From contig NZ_CP039291.1 of assembly GCF_004798685.1 (NCBI RefSeq), positions 1,178,001-1,242,000 of the forward strand: a stretch of DNA of 64,000 nt, written 5' to 3'. The notes below the pieces were generated by a model that was given only the letters and a program-made list of their open reading frames with translations, did not search any database and was not told the origin of the DNA. A program made the position numbers and the translations under genes. Shown in pieces: positions 41,250 to 49,904 of this stretch (the stretch's first letter is position 1; each line of letters starts with the position of its first letter). The DNA comes from Cellulomonas shaoxiangyii (GTDB lineage: Bacteria; Actinomycetota; Actinomycetes; Actinomycetales; Cellulomonadaceae).

Positions 41250-41768
41250 ATGACCACCTCCGCACCGTCCGCGGGCGACGCCGAGCGGTTCGTCCTCGGG
41301 GACCCCGCGGCCCCCGTGACGGTCGTCGAGTTCGGCGACCTCGAGTGCCCGTACTGCCGCGCGGCGGCGCCCGTGCTGCGGCGGTTCGTCGAGGAGTCCG
41401 ACGGGCGCGTGCGGCTGGTGTGGCGGCACTTCCCGCTGTTCGAGGTGCACCCGCACGCCCTGGCGGCCGCGCTCGCGGCCGAGGCCGCGGGCGCGCGCGG
41501 CCGGTTCTGGGAGCTGCACGACCGCCTGCTGGCGGACCAGGACCACCTCACCGACGACGACCTGCGGGCCCACGCGTCGGCCCTGGGGCTGGACCCCGAG
41601 GACCTCGTGGGGGAGCGCGCCGAGCGGTACGCCGACGCCGTGCGCGCGGACTACGCCGACGGCCTGGCGCTCGAGGTCACCGGCACGCCGACGGTGTTCG
41701 TGGACGGCGTCCGCCTCCGTGGCCGGATCACGCTCGAGGCGCTGCGGGCGGCCGTCGACGCGGTCTGA
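41250..41768 (+). CDS. Thioredoxin-fold DsbA-like protein
   Basis: 172 residues. The active site CPYC is in VVEFGDLECPYCRAAAPVLRRF, and the cis-proline loop is EVTGTPTVFVDG. A helical insertion lies between them, as in DsbA. There is no signal peptide, so it is likely cytoplasmic and may act as a thiol-disulfide oxidoreductase or reductase. ATG 41250 lies 6 bases after CATGCT and lacks a ribosome binding site, although the previous gene ends only 16 bases upstream. Confidence 0.85.
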   Translation: MTTSAPSAGDAERFVLGDPAAPVTVVEFGDLECPYCRAAAPVLRRFVEESDGRVRLVWRHFPLFEVHPHALAAALAAEAAGARGRFWELHDRLLADQDHLTDDDLRAHASALGLDPEDLVGERAERYADAVRADYADGLALEVTGTPTVFVDGVRLRGRITLEALRAAVDAV

Positions 41769-41856
41769 CGAGGGTGCCCGTCCGACGCGCGGCGCTCCGT
41801 CCGACGTACCCGGCGCTCCGTCCGCCCGGGGCGCCGGCGTGCGTCACGATGGTGGG

Positions 41857-42726
41857 GTGACGACCGCCGACGACGCCGCCCTGCCCCGCACCACCGCCCC
41901 CACCACGCCCGACGGCCCGCCCGTGCCGCGCACCGCGCTCGTCACGGGCGCCGGCCGCGGCATCGGCCGCGAGCTCGCGCTCGGCCTCGCCCGCGCGGGG
42001 TACGCCGTCGGCCTCGTCGGCCGGACGCGCGCGCGCCTCGACGAGGTGGCGGACGAGGTCCGCGCCACGGGTGCCGCCGTGACGGTCGCGGCGGCCGACC
42101 TGGTCGACGCCGCGGCCGTCACGGACGCGGTCCTGCGCGTCGAGGGGGCGCTGCCCGGCGGCATCGGCCTGCTCGTGAACAACGCGGGCGTGATCGAGGA
42201 GAACGAGCTGCCGTTCGCCGAGGACGACGTCGAGGACGTGTGGCGCGTCGTCGAGACCAACGTGCGCGGCCCGCTGCTCGTCACGCACGCGGTGCTCCCG
42301 GGCATGCTCGCGCGCCGCGGCGGTCGCGTGCTCCAGATCAACTCGGGCGCGGGGCACCGCGGGCTGCCGACCTACACGGGCTACGCCGTCAGCAAGGGCG
42401 CCCTCGCGCGGTTCAGCACGCAGCTGGACCACCAGTACCGCGACCGCGGCCTGCGGGTGCTCGACCTCGCGCCGGGCGTCGTCGCGACCGACATGACCGC
42501 CGCGATGCCGGTGCACGCGACGCGCACCGACTGGACGTCGCCCGCGCAGGTGCTGGAGCTGGCCGTCGGCTTCGCGGACGGGGAGCTCGACGCCCTCGCG
42601 GGCCGCTTCGTGCGCGCGGGCGCCGACACGGTGGAGTCCCTGCGGGCGGCCACCCCGGCGATCCTCGACACCGACGCCCGGCGGCTGCGCCTGGCCGTGT
42701 GGGGCCCCGACGACCCGGCCGCCTGA
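41857..42726 (+). CDS. Short-chain dehydrogenase/reductase with extended N terminus
   Basis: 289 residues. A proline/threonine-rich tail of about 24 residues precedes the SDR domain: TGAGRGIG, NNAGVIEENE, QINSGAGHRG (catalytic serine) and YTGYAVSK (catalytic tyrosine and lysine). Substrate unknown. GTG 41857 lies 6 bases after CACGAT. Upstream, CGGCGCTCCGTCCG occurs twice (41790 and 41811), 21 bases apart. The stop is 11 bases from the convergent nhaA gene. Confidence 0.83.
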   Translation: MTTADDAALPRTTAPTTPDGPPVPRTALVTGAGRGIGRELALGLARAGYAVGLVGRTRARLDEVADEVRATGAAVTVAAADLVDAAAVTDAVLRVEGALPGGIGLLVNNAGVIEENELPFAEDDVEDVWRVVETNVRGPLLVTHAVLPGMLARRGGRVLQINSGAGHRGLPTYTGYAVSKGALARFSTQLDHQYRDRGLRVLDLAPGVVATDMTAAMPVHATRTDWTSPAQVLELAVGFADGELDALAGRFVRAGADTVESLRAATPAILDTDARRLRLAVWGPDDPAA

Positions 42727-42737
42727 CCCCGCGGGGC

Positions 42738-44120
42738 TCAGTCCGCGCCGGCCGGCGCCCGCCACGGCAGCGGCGGCAGCTCCGCCGGCAGGTTCGGCGG
42801 CGAGCACAGGGGCAGCTGCTCACCGAGCCACCGCAGCAGCAGCGAGCCGGCGACGGCGGCCACGAGCGAGCCGGCCAGCACGCCGATCTTGGCGCGCTCG
42901 AGCTGCACGGGGTCGTCGAACGCCAGGCCGGCGATGAACAACGAGATCGTGAAGCCGATCCCCGCGAGCACCGCGCCGCCCACCAGGTGGCCCCAGCGCA
43001 CGCGCCCGGGCAGCTCGCCGAGCCCGAGCCGCAGCGCCAGCGTCGCCGCGCCCGTGATGCCCACCGCGTTGCCGACGACGAGCGCGACCGCGATGCCGAT
43101 CGTGAGCCGTGAGCGGAAGGCGTCGGCGAGCGTCTCCGGGTCGAGGCGCACACCGGCGTTGGCCAGCCCGAAGAGCGGCACGACGACGTACGCGCTCCAC
43201 GGGTGCAGGACGCGCTGCAGGCGGTCGCCCGTGGGCACCGCTGCGCGGCCCGCCCGCTCGGCCGCGTGCTCCCGGACCGCGCCCCCCTCGTCCAGGAACC
43301 GGAAGGCGTGCACGGCGACGTCGTCGCGGCGGCCGTCCCGCGGCAGCGAGGTCGGCACGAGCAGGCCGACGAGCACGCCCGCGATGGTCGCGTGCACGCC
43401 GGACGCCAGCACCGAGCCCCAGAGCGCGAGGCCGACGACGACGTACGGCGTCAGCTGCCACACGCCGCGCGCCCGGAGCACGAGGAGCGCCACGACGAGC
43501 AGTCCGGCGACCGCCAGGGCCAGCAGGTCGACCTCGTCGGTGTAGAAGACGGCCATCGCGACGATGGCGCCGATGTCGTCGACGATCGCGAGCGTCAGCA
43601 GGAACAGCCGCAGGCGGTCCGGGCAGCGCGGCCCGAACAGCGCGAGCACCCCGACGAGGAACGCGGTGTCCGTCGACATGACGACGCCCCAGCCGTGCGC
43701 CCCCTCGCCGCCGCCCTCGACGAGCAGGAACACCGCGACGGGCACGAGCAGGCCGCCGAGCGCCCCGAGCGCCGGCACGGCGACGGTGCGCGGGTCCCGC
43801 AGCTCGCCGCGCGTCACCTCGCGGTTGATCTCGAGCCCGACGACCGCGAAGAACAGCGCCATCGCCGCGTCGTTCACCCAGTGCTGCAGGTCGAGCTCGA
43901 GGCCCGCGTCGCCGAGGAAGACGCCCGCGGGCGTGTGCCACAGCGCGGTGTACGCCTCGCGCCACGGTGAGTTCGCCCACGCCAGCGCGAGGACGGTGGC
44001 GGCGAGCAGCACCATCGCGCTGCCCGACTCCGTGGCGAGGAACGCGCGCACCCCGGGCGCGAGCGTGCCCATCCGCGCCCGCAGCGCCGGCCGGGCGGCG
44101 GCGGCGGTGGGGGCCGTCAC
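42738..44120 (-). CDS. nhaA: NhaA sodium/proton antiporter
   Basis: 460 residues with about twelve membrane helices. Hallmarks are VMSTDTAFLVGVLALFG and LFLLTLAIVDDIGAIVAMAVFYT, where the paired aspartates bind the ion, and LEINREVTRGELRDPRTVAVPALGALGG. It expels sodium in exchange for protons. GTG 44120 overlaps the stop of the HIT-domain gene by four bases, so the two genes are translationally coupled. The C-terminal tail is short and proline-rich. Confidence 0.92.
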   Translation of the reverse strand: MTAPTAAAARPALRARMGTLAPGVRAFLATESGSAMVLLAATVLALAWANSPWREAYTALWHTPAGVFLGDAGLELDLQHWVNDAAMALFFAVVGLEINREVTRGELRDPRTVAVPALGALGGLLVPVAVFLLVEGGGEGAHGWGVVMSTDTAFLVGVLALFGPRCPDRLRLFLLTLAIVDDIGAIVAMAVFYTDEVDLLALAVAGLLVVALLVLRARGVWQLTPYVVVGLALWGSVLASGVHATIAGVLVGLLVPTSLPRDGRRDDVAVHAFRFLDEGGAVREHAAERAGRAAVPTGDRLQRVLHPWSAYVVVPLFGLANAGVRLDPETLADAFRSRLTIGIAVALVVGNAVGITGAATLALRLGLGELPGRVRWGHLVGGAVLAGIGFTISLFIAGLAFDDPVQLERAKIGVLAGSLVAAVAGSLLLRWLGEQLPLCSPPNLPAELPPLPWRAPAGAD

Positions 44121-44563
44121 AGCGCGGGTGAGCCCAACGCGGCGGGGACCCGGGCGCCGTCGCCCTGCGCGCGCAGCGCGTCGCGCAGGCGCTCGGCTGC
44201 GGCGTCGAGCTGCGCGGACGGCACGTCCTGGCGCGCGTTCGCGAACGCGAGGCTCGACTCGTCCCAGGCGGGCAGCACGTGCAGGTGCAGGTGGGGCACC
44301 TCGAACCCGGCGACGAGGAGCGCCGCTCGGGGTGCCTGCCACGCCGCCCGCTGCGCGCGCCCGACCGCCTTCGCGACGACCACGAGGTGCGCGAGCAGAT
44401 CGTCGTCGGCCTCGGTGAGCTGGTCGACCTCGGCGCGCGGCACGACGAGCGCGTGCCCGTCGGTGATGGGGGCGATGGTCGTGAGGGCGACCGCACGGTC
44501 GTCGGCCCACACGAAGCGGCCGGGGATCTCGCCGTCGATGATGCGCGTGAACAGCGTGCTCAT
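44117..44563 (-). CDS. HIT-domain nucleotide hydrolase
   Basis: 148 residues. The histidine triad is HLHLHVLP near residue 90, with the family opening TLFTRIIDGEIPGRFVWADDRAVALTTIAPITDGHALVVPR. HIT proteins of this Hint branch hydrolyse AMP-lysine-type or dinucleoside substrates. ATG 44563 lies 6 bases after TAGCGT with no ribosome binding site, so the HIT-nhaA message is probably leaderless. Confidence 0.9.
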   Translation of the reverse strand: MSTLFTRIIDGEIPGRFVWADDRAVALTTIAPITDGHALVVPRAEVDQLTEADDDLLAHLVVVAKAVGRAQRAAWQAPRAALLVAGFEVPHLHLHVLPAWDESSLAFANARQDVPSAQLDAAAERLRDALRAQGDGARVPAALGSPAL

Positions 44564-44690
44564 GGCCTCACGCTAGCGGCCCGCCGCGGCCCCGGGGGTG
44601 GCTGCGGTCTCGTGCCGCGGCGTGCGCGACCGCGGACCTCGAAACGTTTAGTGACGCGCCGGGGCGTTGTGGCGCACCCGGACGAACCCC

Positions 44691-44696
44691 TAGGAA
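44691..44696 (+). promoter_or_regulatory. -10 of the lipoprotein gene, with a -35
   Basis: TAGGAA ends 6 bases before GTG 44703. TTGTGG lies 18 bases upstream of it and could be the -35. Further up, the palindromic core AAACGTTT (44642-44649) resembles the centre of a LacI-family operator but the outer bases do not match. Confidence 0.45.
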
Positions 44697-44702
44697 TCGG
44701 GT

Positions 44703-45518
44703 GTGCCTGCCCTCACCCCCTCCCGCCCCCGCCCCCGTCCTCGCTCCGGCTCTCGCGTCGCCGTCGCCCTCCTCGGTGCCGCCGGCCTCGCCCTCACGGC
44801 CGCGTGCTCGACCGGCACCCCGGACGAGCAGCCCGACGCAGCGGCCACCGCCGCAGCCGGCGAGCAGACCCCCACGATGCTCCCCAGCGCCCCCGTCACC
44901 ATGACGTCCGCCGACGTGCCCGACTGCCTGCCCGAGGGCGTCGCCGCCGCCCAGGTGGGCGAGGGGCCCGCGGCCACGACGGTCGCCTGGGCGGGTGCCG
45001 GCGACCGCGGCGTCCTGCTCGCCCCGCAGGTCGACGGCGACGTCTGCCAGTGGGCCGACGAGCTCGTCCGGCTCGCCGGGCAGGGCTACCTCGTCGCCAC
45101 CTACGCGTGGGGCGCGAGCGGCGAGGCGGGCTTCACGTCCGCGGTCGACCTGCTCCGGGCCACGGGTGCGACGCGGCTCGCCTTCGTCGGCGCGTCGGCG
45201 GGCGGCGCGCTGTCGGCCGGCCTCGCCGACGACCTCGGCGCCACCGCAGTGGTCGCGCTCAGCCCGCCCGCGGAGTACGGCGCGGTGGACGCGCGCGCGG
45301 CGGCGAGCACCTTCACCGGTCCGCTGCAGGTGTTCTCCTCGACCGAGGACCCGCAGGTGCCGGCCGCCGACAGCGCCCAGGTCGTGCGCAACGACAAGAC
45401 GTCGGTGGCGACCGAGATCCCCGGCACCGCGCACGGCATCGAGTTCCTCGCGGGCGCCCACGCCGAGCACGTGCGCGGCGTCGTCGACGATGCGCTCACC
45501 CAGGGTTTCGGCGGCTGA
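44703..45518 (+). CDS. Secreted lipoprotein with an alpha/beta-hydrolase-like domain
   Basis: 271 residues. The N terminus is basic, then hydrophobic, ending in the lipobox LTAAC, so the mature protein is lipid-anchored outside the membrane. The domain after about residue 75 resembles a small alpha/beta hydrolase: nucleophile elbow VGASAGGALSA, acid SSTEDPQVP and histidine GTAHGIEF. Substrate unknown. GTG 44703 is probably leaderless. A strong terminator follows at 45569. Confidence 0.75.
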   Translation: MPALTPSRPRPRPRSGSRVAVALLGAAGLALTAACSTGTPDEQPDAAATAAAGEQTPTMLPSAPVTMTSADVPDCLPEGVAAAQVGEGPAATTVAWAGAGDRGVLLAPQVDGDVCQWADELVRLAGQGYLVATYAWGASGEAGFTSAVDLLRATGATRLAFVGASAGGALSAGLADDLGATAVVALSPPAEYGAVDARAAASTFTGPLQVFSSTEDPQVPAADSAQVVRNDKTSVATEIPGTAHGIEFLAGAHAEHVRGVVDDALTQGFGG

Positions 45519-45568
45519 CGCCGGGCGCCACCGCCGCGCCGTCCCGGTGAGGCCTCCGGCGGACGCAC

Positions 45569-45600
45569 GAGCGCCCGGCACCCACGGGTGCCGGGCGCTC
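45569..45600. terminator. Bidirectional terminator between convergent genes
   Basis: GAGCGCCCGGCACCC (45569-45583) is directly complementary to 45586-45600, giving a stem of 13 to 15 bp with a tiny loop. It lies between the lipoprotein gene ending 45518 and the NYN gene ending 45609. Confidence 0.8.
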
Positions 45601-45608
45601 GGCGCGCG

Positions 45609-46181
45609 TCAGAGGTAGCGCAGCGGGTCGAACTCCTCGAGCGGGATGATGCGCAGGCGCGGCAGCTGCACGTTGAAGGCGGCCACGTCGGACTCGAGGT
45701 CGAAGGTCCGCAGGCCGCGCGAGGTCAGGGTCGCCAGCTGCTGGCTCGTGAACTCGCGGAACGCGAGCAGACCCACGTTGCGTCCGGCGTCGACGAGATG
45801 CTCGACCTCGGGCGCGAAGTCCCCGTCGTGGCTCGCCAGCAGCACGTCGCCCTCGCGCTCGGCCAGCGCCAGCAGCGTGCGCTTGATGCCGATGTCGACG
45901 ACCTTCTCGTACGACTCGCCGGCCAGCGGGATCGGCACGTACCCGATCGCGGTCAGGGCCTGGATGAAGGACATGGGCAGCGAGCCGTTGGAGGCGTTGA
46001 GGAAGAACAGCGCCTTGACCGGCTGACCCCACGTCTGCTGCGCGAACGTGAGCACGCGCTCCCAGCGGGGGCGCTGCTCCGGGGTCGGGCGTCCGCCGAG
46101 GATCGAGGAGCCGAGGGTGGCGTCGATGTTCTCGCCGTCCACCAGCAGGTAGGTCGTGCCCGTGGGGGCCGCGTCGCTCAT
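45609..46181 (-). CDS. NYN-domain (LabA/DUF88-like) putative ribonuclease
   Basis: 190 residues, PIN-like fold. Acidic active-site residues are seen in YLLVDGENIDATLG near the N terminus and VLLASHDGDFAPEVEHLVDAGRNVGLL near residue 115, with KVVDIGIKRTLLALAE between. NYN proteins are single-strand RNA nucleases in RNA turnover; no partner gene is adjacent. ATG 46181 lies exactly 6 bases after TAGCCT and has no ribosome binding site. Confidence 0.85.
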   Translation of the reverse strand: MSDAAPTGTTYLLVDGENIDATLGSSILGGRPTPEQRPRWERVLTFAQQTWGQPVKALFFLNASNGSLPMSFIQALTAIGYVPIPLAGESYEKVVDIGIKRTLLALAEREGDVLLASHDGDFAPEVEHLVDAGRNVGLLAFREFTSQQLATLTSRGLRTFDLESDVAAFNVQLPRLRIIPLEEFDPLRYL

Positions 46182-46263
46182 CGCCCCAGGCTATCGACGC
46201 CCGTGGGCCGCGACGACACCACGGTGCGTCCGTGCCCGGCGCGGGCGGGTGACATGATTCCTC

Positions 46264-46290
46264 CTCGTCGAGGTGCGACGCCGACGAGGA
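46264..46290. promoter_or_regulatory. Inverted repeat upstream of the MarR gene
   Basis: CCTCGTCG (46264-46271) and CGACGAGG (46283-46290) are perfect inverted arms with an 11-base gap, 41 bases before the MarR start and just after a possible -10 (CATGAT, 46253-46258). Position fits an autoregulatory operator. Confidence 0.4.
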
Positions 46291-46330
46291 CGGGCGAGGC
46301 CGCACGGCGGCCGCGAGAGGTGAGCCGATC

Positions 46331-46837
46331 ATGGTCGACGACGACGTCCCCGACGCCGCTGCGGTGCGGGCGTCCGCCGAGGCCTGGGAGGCACTCTTCC
46401 GCGCCCAGGTGACGCTGCTGCGACGGTTCGCGCGCGACGACGTGTGGGGCGGGCTGAGCATGCGCGAGTACGACGTCCTGTTCACCCTCGCGCGCGCGCC
46501 CGGCCGGGCGCTGCGCCTGCGGGACCTCGCCAGCGGCAGCCTGCTGTCGCAGCCGAGCCTGTCACGGCTCGTCGAGCGGCTCGAGGAGGACGGGCTGGTG
46601 CGGCGCGGTCCCGTCCCGGGGGACCGCCGCGGCACCGCCGTCCACCTGACGGACGCCGGCGCGGCCCGGCAGCGCGAGATCGGCCGCCGGCACGTGCGCT
46701 CCATCCACGACCTCGTCGGCGGCGCGCTGGACCCGGACGAGCTCGGCACGCTGCAGCGCCTGTGCGACAAGCTCCGCCTGGCGCAGCCGGGGCTGCCCGA
46801 CCCCGGACCGCACCCCGACGCGACGTCGGCCGGCTGA
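46331..46837 (+). CDS. MarR-family transcriptional regulator
   Basis: 168 residues. Winged helix with the MarR core: LSMREYDVLFTLARAPGRALRLRDLASGSLLSQPSLSRLVERLEEDGLVRRGPVPGDRRGTAVHLTDAGAA. No cysteine is present, so redox sensing by thiols is unlikely. ATG 46331 follows GAGAGGTGAG. The flavodoxin-domain gene starts 97 bases after its stop and may be its target. Confidence 0.87.
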   Translation: MVDDDVPDAAAVRASAEAWEALFRAQVTLLRRFARDDVWGGLSMREYDVLFTLARAPGRALRLRDLASGSLLSQPSLSRLVERLEEDGLVRRGPVPGDRRGTAVHLTDAGAARQREIGRRHVRSIHDLVGGALDPDELGTLQRLCDKLRLAQPGLPDPGPHPDATSAG

Positions 46838-46934
46838 CCGCGCGGGGACCTCCGACCCAGGGATGGCGCCGCCCGGCACCCCACGATGGACGCGCCGGAC
46901 GGACGTCCGGCGGGACGACGGCGGAGGAGGGGCG

Positions 46935-47459
46935 ATGCGGATCCTGCTGGCGGTGGCCTCCCGGCACCACGGGACCTGGGAGATGGGCGAGGTGGCCGCC
47001 GACGTGCTGCGCACGCGCGGTCACGAGGTCGTCCAGCGCGCGCCCGAGGACGTCGAGGACCTCGACGGCTACGACGCCGTGCTCCTCGGCTCCGCCGTGT
47101 ACACCGCGCACTGGCTGCCCGCCGCGCGGGAGCTCACCCATCGGTGCGGCGAGGAGCTCCTGGCACGCCCGGTGTGGCTGTTCTCGTCCGGCCTCGCCAC
47201 GCAGCCCGCCAACGCGGCGAACTCCCCGCTCGAGATCCGGGCGCTGTGCGAGCGGATCGGCGCGCGCGGGCACCGCAGCTTCCGCGGACGGCTGGACCGT
47301 GCCGCGCTCTCGTTCGCCGAGCGGGCCATCATCGCGGGCGGCCGGGCCCGCGAGGGCGACCACCGGGACATGGCGGCCGTCGCGGCATGGGCGGGCGAGG
47401 TGGCCGATGCGCTCGCCCGGCCCGCGGGCGGCGCGGCACCGGCGAGCATCGCGAGCTGA
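46935..47459 (+). CDS. Flavodoxin-domain protein
   Basis: 174 residues. It opens MRILLAVASRHHGTWEMGEVAADVLRTRGHEV, a flavodoxin-type phosphate-binding loop, and continues LDGYDAVLLGSAVYTAHWLPAARELT and VWLFSSGL, as in flavodoxin-like proteins related to HemG and menaquinone-dependent oxidases. FMN binding is likely; partner unknown. I chose ATG 46935 because GGAGGAGGGG lies directly upstream. The regulator gene precedes it on the same strand. Confidence 0.83.
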   Translation: MRILLAVASRHHGTWEMGEVAADVLRTRGHEVVQRAPEDVEDLDGYDAVLLGSAVYTAHWLPAARELTHRCGEELLARPVWLFSSGLATQPANAANSPLEIRALCERIGARGHRSFRGRLDRAALSFAERAIIAGGRAREGDHRDMAAVAAWAGEVADALARPAGGAAPASIAS

Positions 47460-47477
47460 GCGGGCCGGCGCGGGCGG

Positions 47478-48368
47478 TCAGGACGCGCGGAGCACGCCGC
47501 TGCGCATGGCGCGCAGCTCGGCCGCGACCGCGGCCATCGGCGGGCGCTGGTGCGGCGCGGACCGCGTCATGGCCTGCAGCAGCCGGCGCCAGTCGCCGTC
47601 CAGCCCCTCCGGGACCTCCGGGACCCGCAGCAGCCGGGCCAGTCCCGCCGTCAGCGGGTCGCCGGGGTAGGCGCGCTCGCCGGTGAGGCACTCGAGCAGC
47701 AGGAGACCGAGCGAGTACACGTCACTCGTCGGGCCCACCCGCTCGCCGAGGGCCTGCTCGGGGCTCTGGTAGCCCGCCGTCGCCCGGGCGTCCGTGCCGA
47801 TGCGGCCGGCCTCGGTGCTGCCCGGGTCCGCGTCCGTGGCCGCGATGCCGAAGTCCGCGAGGACGACCGGCAGCGTCGGCGCGTCCCGGCGGCCGCTCGA
47901 GGCGCGCTCGGCCGAGACCAGCACGTTGGACGGCTTCACGTCCCGGTGCACGACGCCGGCCGCGTGCGCGTGCGTGAGCGCGTGCGCGAGCTGGCGGCCC
48001 ACGTCCGCGGTGGTGGCGGGGTCGAGCGGGCCGTCGGCCTCCAGCAGCTGGCGCAGCGTGCGTCCCTCGACGAGCTCCATGACCAGGAACGCGACGGGCC
48101 CGACGCCGGGCAGCACGTCGGCGCCCACGTCGAGCAGCGCGACCAGCGAGGGGTGGGAGAGCTCCGCGAGCACGCGTGCCTCGTGCGCGTACCGGCGCAC
48201 CTGGGTCGGGCTGGCGCCGTCGAGCCGGAAGATCTTCACGGCCACCGACCGGTCCAGCCGGCTGTCCGTCGCGCGGAACACCTGCGCCGACCCGCCCTGC
48301 CCCAGGGGGTCGCCGAGAACGTAGCGGTGCGCGAGCTCGGGCACCGCGTGCCGTCCTGTCCTGCTCAC
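47478..48368 (-). CDS. Soluble serine/threonine protein kinase
   Basis: 296 residues, a bare Hanks-type kinase domain without membrane or PASTA segments. Motifs: glycine loop LGQGGSAQVFRA, lysine in VAVKIF (about 45), HRDVKPSNVLV (about 141), DFGIA (about 171), the activation-loop end ATAGYQSPEQALG and SDVYSLGLLLLECLTGERAYPG. All catalytic residues are present. GTG start at 48368. It is divergent from cpfC, with about 280 bases between that hold a palindrome at 48572. Substrates unknown. Confidence 0.9.
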   Translation of the reverse strand: MSRTGRHAVPELAHRYVLGDPLGQGGSAQVFRATDSRLDRSVAVKIFRLDGASPTQVRRYAHEARVLAELSHPSLVALLDVGADVLPGVGPVAFLVMELVEGRTLRQLLEADGPLDPATTADVGRQLAHALTHAHAAGVVHRDVKPSNVLVSAERASSGRRDAPTLPVVLADFGIAATDADPGSTEAGRIGTDARATAGYQSPEQALGERVGPTSDVYSLGLLLLECLTGERAYPGDPLTAGLARLLRVPEVPEGLDGDWRRLLQAMTRSAPHQRPPMAAVAAELRAMRSGVLRAS

Positions 48369-48571
48369 GGCTGGTCGACCGTCATCGATGCGCTCCGGTC
48401 CGTCGGTTCGTCGGTCCGGCGGCGCGGAGTGCCGCCGCCCCGCGAGCCGACGCTAGGCGCCCGGAGGCCCCGGCGCATGTCGAGCCACCCGGACGGGTGT
48501 CTCCCGGCGGTCCGGCGGCCCGTCCCGGCCCCGTGTGCCGAGGTCACCGCGTCGGGTGCCCGGGAGGTGAC

Positions 48572-48592
48572 GTGACGTCGCGACAACGTCAC
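48572..48592. promoter_or_regulatory. Palindrome in the kinase-cpfC intergenic region
   Basis: GTGACGT (48572-48578) and ACGTCAC (48586-48592) are perfect arms with a 7-base gap. It ends 56 bases before the cpfC GTG and could regulate haem synthesis or the divergent kinase. The spacing does not fit a CRP/GlxR site. Confidence 0.4.
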
Positions 48593-48648
48593 GCCGGCCC
48601 GGTCGGGCTGGGCAGGAGAGCCCCCGGCGGCGGTGCGATGATCGAGAG

Positions 48649-49845
48649 GTGGACCCCGTGACGCCTCCCGTGACCGACCCGACCGCGCTGCCCGCCGTCG
48701 ACGCGCTGGCCCCGTACGACGCGGTGCTCCTCTACTCCTTCGGCGGCCCGAACGCGCCCGAGGACGTGCTGCCGTTCCTGCGCAACGTCACCGCCGGCAA
48801 GAACATCCCGGACGAGCGCCTGGCGGAGGTCGCCGAGCACTACCACCACTTCGGCGGCCGCAGCCCGATCAACGACCAGAACCTCGCGCTGCAGGCGGCG
48901 CTGCGCGCGGAGCTGGACCGCCGCGGCCTCACCACGCCCGTCGTGTGGGGGAACCGCAACTGGGAGCCGTACACGACGCAGGCGCTGGCCGAGGCGCGCG
49001 CCCTGGGCGCCGAGCGGGTGCTCGCGGTGGTCACGTCCGCGTACTCGTCCTACTCGGGCTGCCGCCAGTACCGCGAGAACCTCTGGGCGTCGCTCGAGGA
49101 GCTCGGGTCGCAGGACGCGGCGACCGACGGCGGGGCGCCGCTCGTCGTCGACAAGGTGCGCTCCTACTTCAACCACCCCGGCTTCGTGGCCGCCAACGTC
49201 GACGCGGTCGTCGAGGCGTACGGGCGCCTGCAGGCCGAGCACCCCGACGCCGCGTGGCCCCGCCTGCTGTTCGTGACCCACTCGATCCCGGACACGATGG
49301 AGGAGGCGTCCGTGGTCGCGGGCGCGTCGTACCGCGAGCAGCACCTGGACGTCGGCCGCAGCGTCGCCGCCGCCGCCGCGGAGCGGCTCGGTCGCCCCCT
49401 CGAGTGGGACCTCGTCTACTGCTCGCGCTCGGGCCCGCCCAGCCAGCCGTGGCTCGAGCCCGACGTCAACGACCACCTCCGGGCGCTGCACGCCGCCGGG
49501 ACGACCTCCGTGGTGCTGTCGCCGATCGGGTTCGTCTCCGACCACATGGAGGTCGCGTTCGACCTCGACACCGAGGCGCTGGAGACCGCGCAGGAGCTCG
49601 GCATGGTCGCCGTGCGCGCCGCCTCCGTCGGCACGCGGGAGCCGTTCGTCCGGGGCCTGGTCGACCTGCTGCTCGAGCGCGCGGCCGTGCAGCGTGCGCT
49701 CGACGCGGGCGCCGAGCCGCCGGCCGAGGCCACGGTCGGCGCGCTGCCGCCGTTCCGGTCCGTCTGCGTGCCCGGCTGCTGCCGGCAGCGCGCCGGCGTC
49801 GACTCGGGCATCCCGGCGGCCTGCTCCACCGACCCCTGGTCCTGA
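48649..49845 (+). CDS. cpfC: Coproporphyrin III ferrochelatase (CpfC/HemH)
   Basis: 398 residues. It inserts iron into coproporphyrin III, the penultimate step of the coproporphyrin-dependent haem route used by actinobacteria. Ferrochelatase blocks: [55 protein letters not shown] and [20 protein letters not shown]. Cysteine 138 and a C-terminal group (C373, C377, C378) match the [2Fe-2S] cluster of actinobacterial enzymes, although spacing differs from the mycobacterial pattern. GTG 48649 lies 6 bases after GATGAT. The chdC gene follows, giving consecutive pathway steps. Confidence 0.93.
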   Translation: MDPVTPPVTDPTALPAVDALAPYDAVLLYSFGGPNAPEDVLPFLRNVTAGKNIPDERLAEVAEHYHHFGGRSPINDQNLALQAALRAELDRRGLTTPVVWGNRNWEPYTTQALAEARALGAERVLAVVTSAYSSYSGCRQYRENLWASLEELGSQDAATDGGAPLVVDKVRSYFNHPGFVAANVDAVVEAYGRLQAEHPDAAWPRLLFVTHSIPDTMEEASVVAGASYREQHLDVGRSVAAAAAERLGRPLEWDLVYCSRSGPPSQPWLEPDVNDHLRALHAAGTTSVVLSPIGFVSDHMEVAFDLDTEALETAQELGMVAVRAASVGTREPFVRGLVDLLLERAAVQRALDAGAEPPAEATVGALPPFRSVCVPGCCRQRAGVDSGIPAACSTDPWS

Positions 49846-49867
49846 CGACCGCTGGTCCTGACGACCG
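49836..49867 (+). repeat. Perfect 16-bp tandem duplication across the cpfC stop codon
   Basis: CTGGTCCTGACGACCG is repeated exactly at 49836-49851 and 49852-49867. The first copy contains the cpfC stop codon (49843-49845). Confidence 0.9.
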
Positions 49868-49904
49868 CACCGACCACCCCGCACCGACGGACGAGGACGA
49901 CCCC

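Noticed and set aside
44639..44652. TCGAAACGTTTAGT as a LacI-family operator before the lipoprotein gene
   Set aside because: Only the central AAACGTTT fits; the outer G and CA positions are wrong, so it was left as a comment on the promoter.
48572..48592. Palindrome upstream of cpfC as a CRP/GlxR site
   Set aside because: GTGA and TCAC are 13 bases apart instead of the required 6, and the outer T and A of the consensus are missing.
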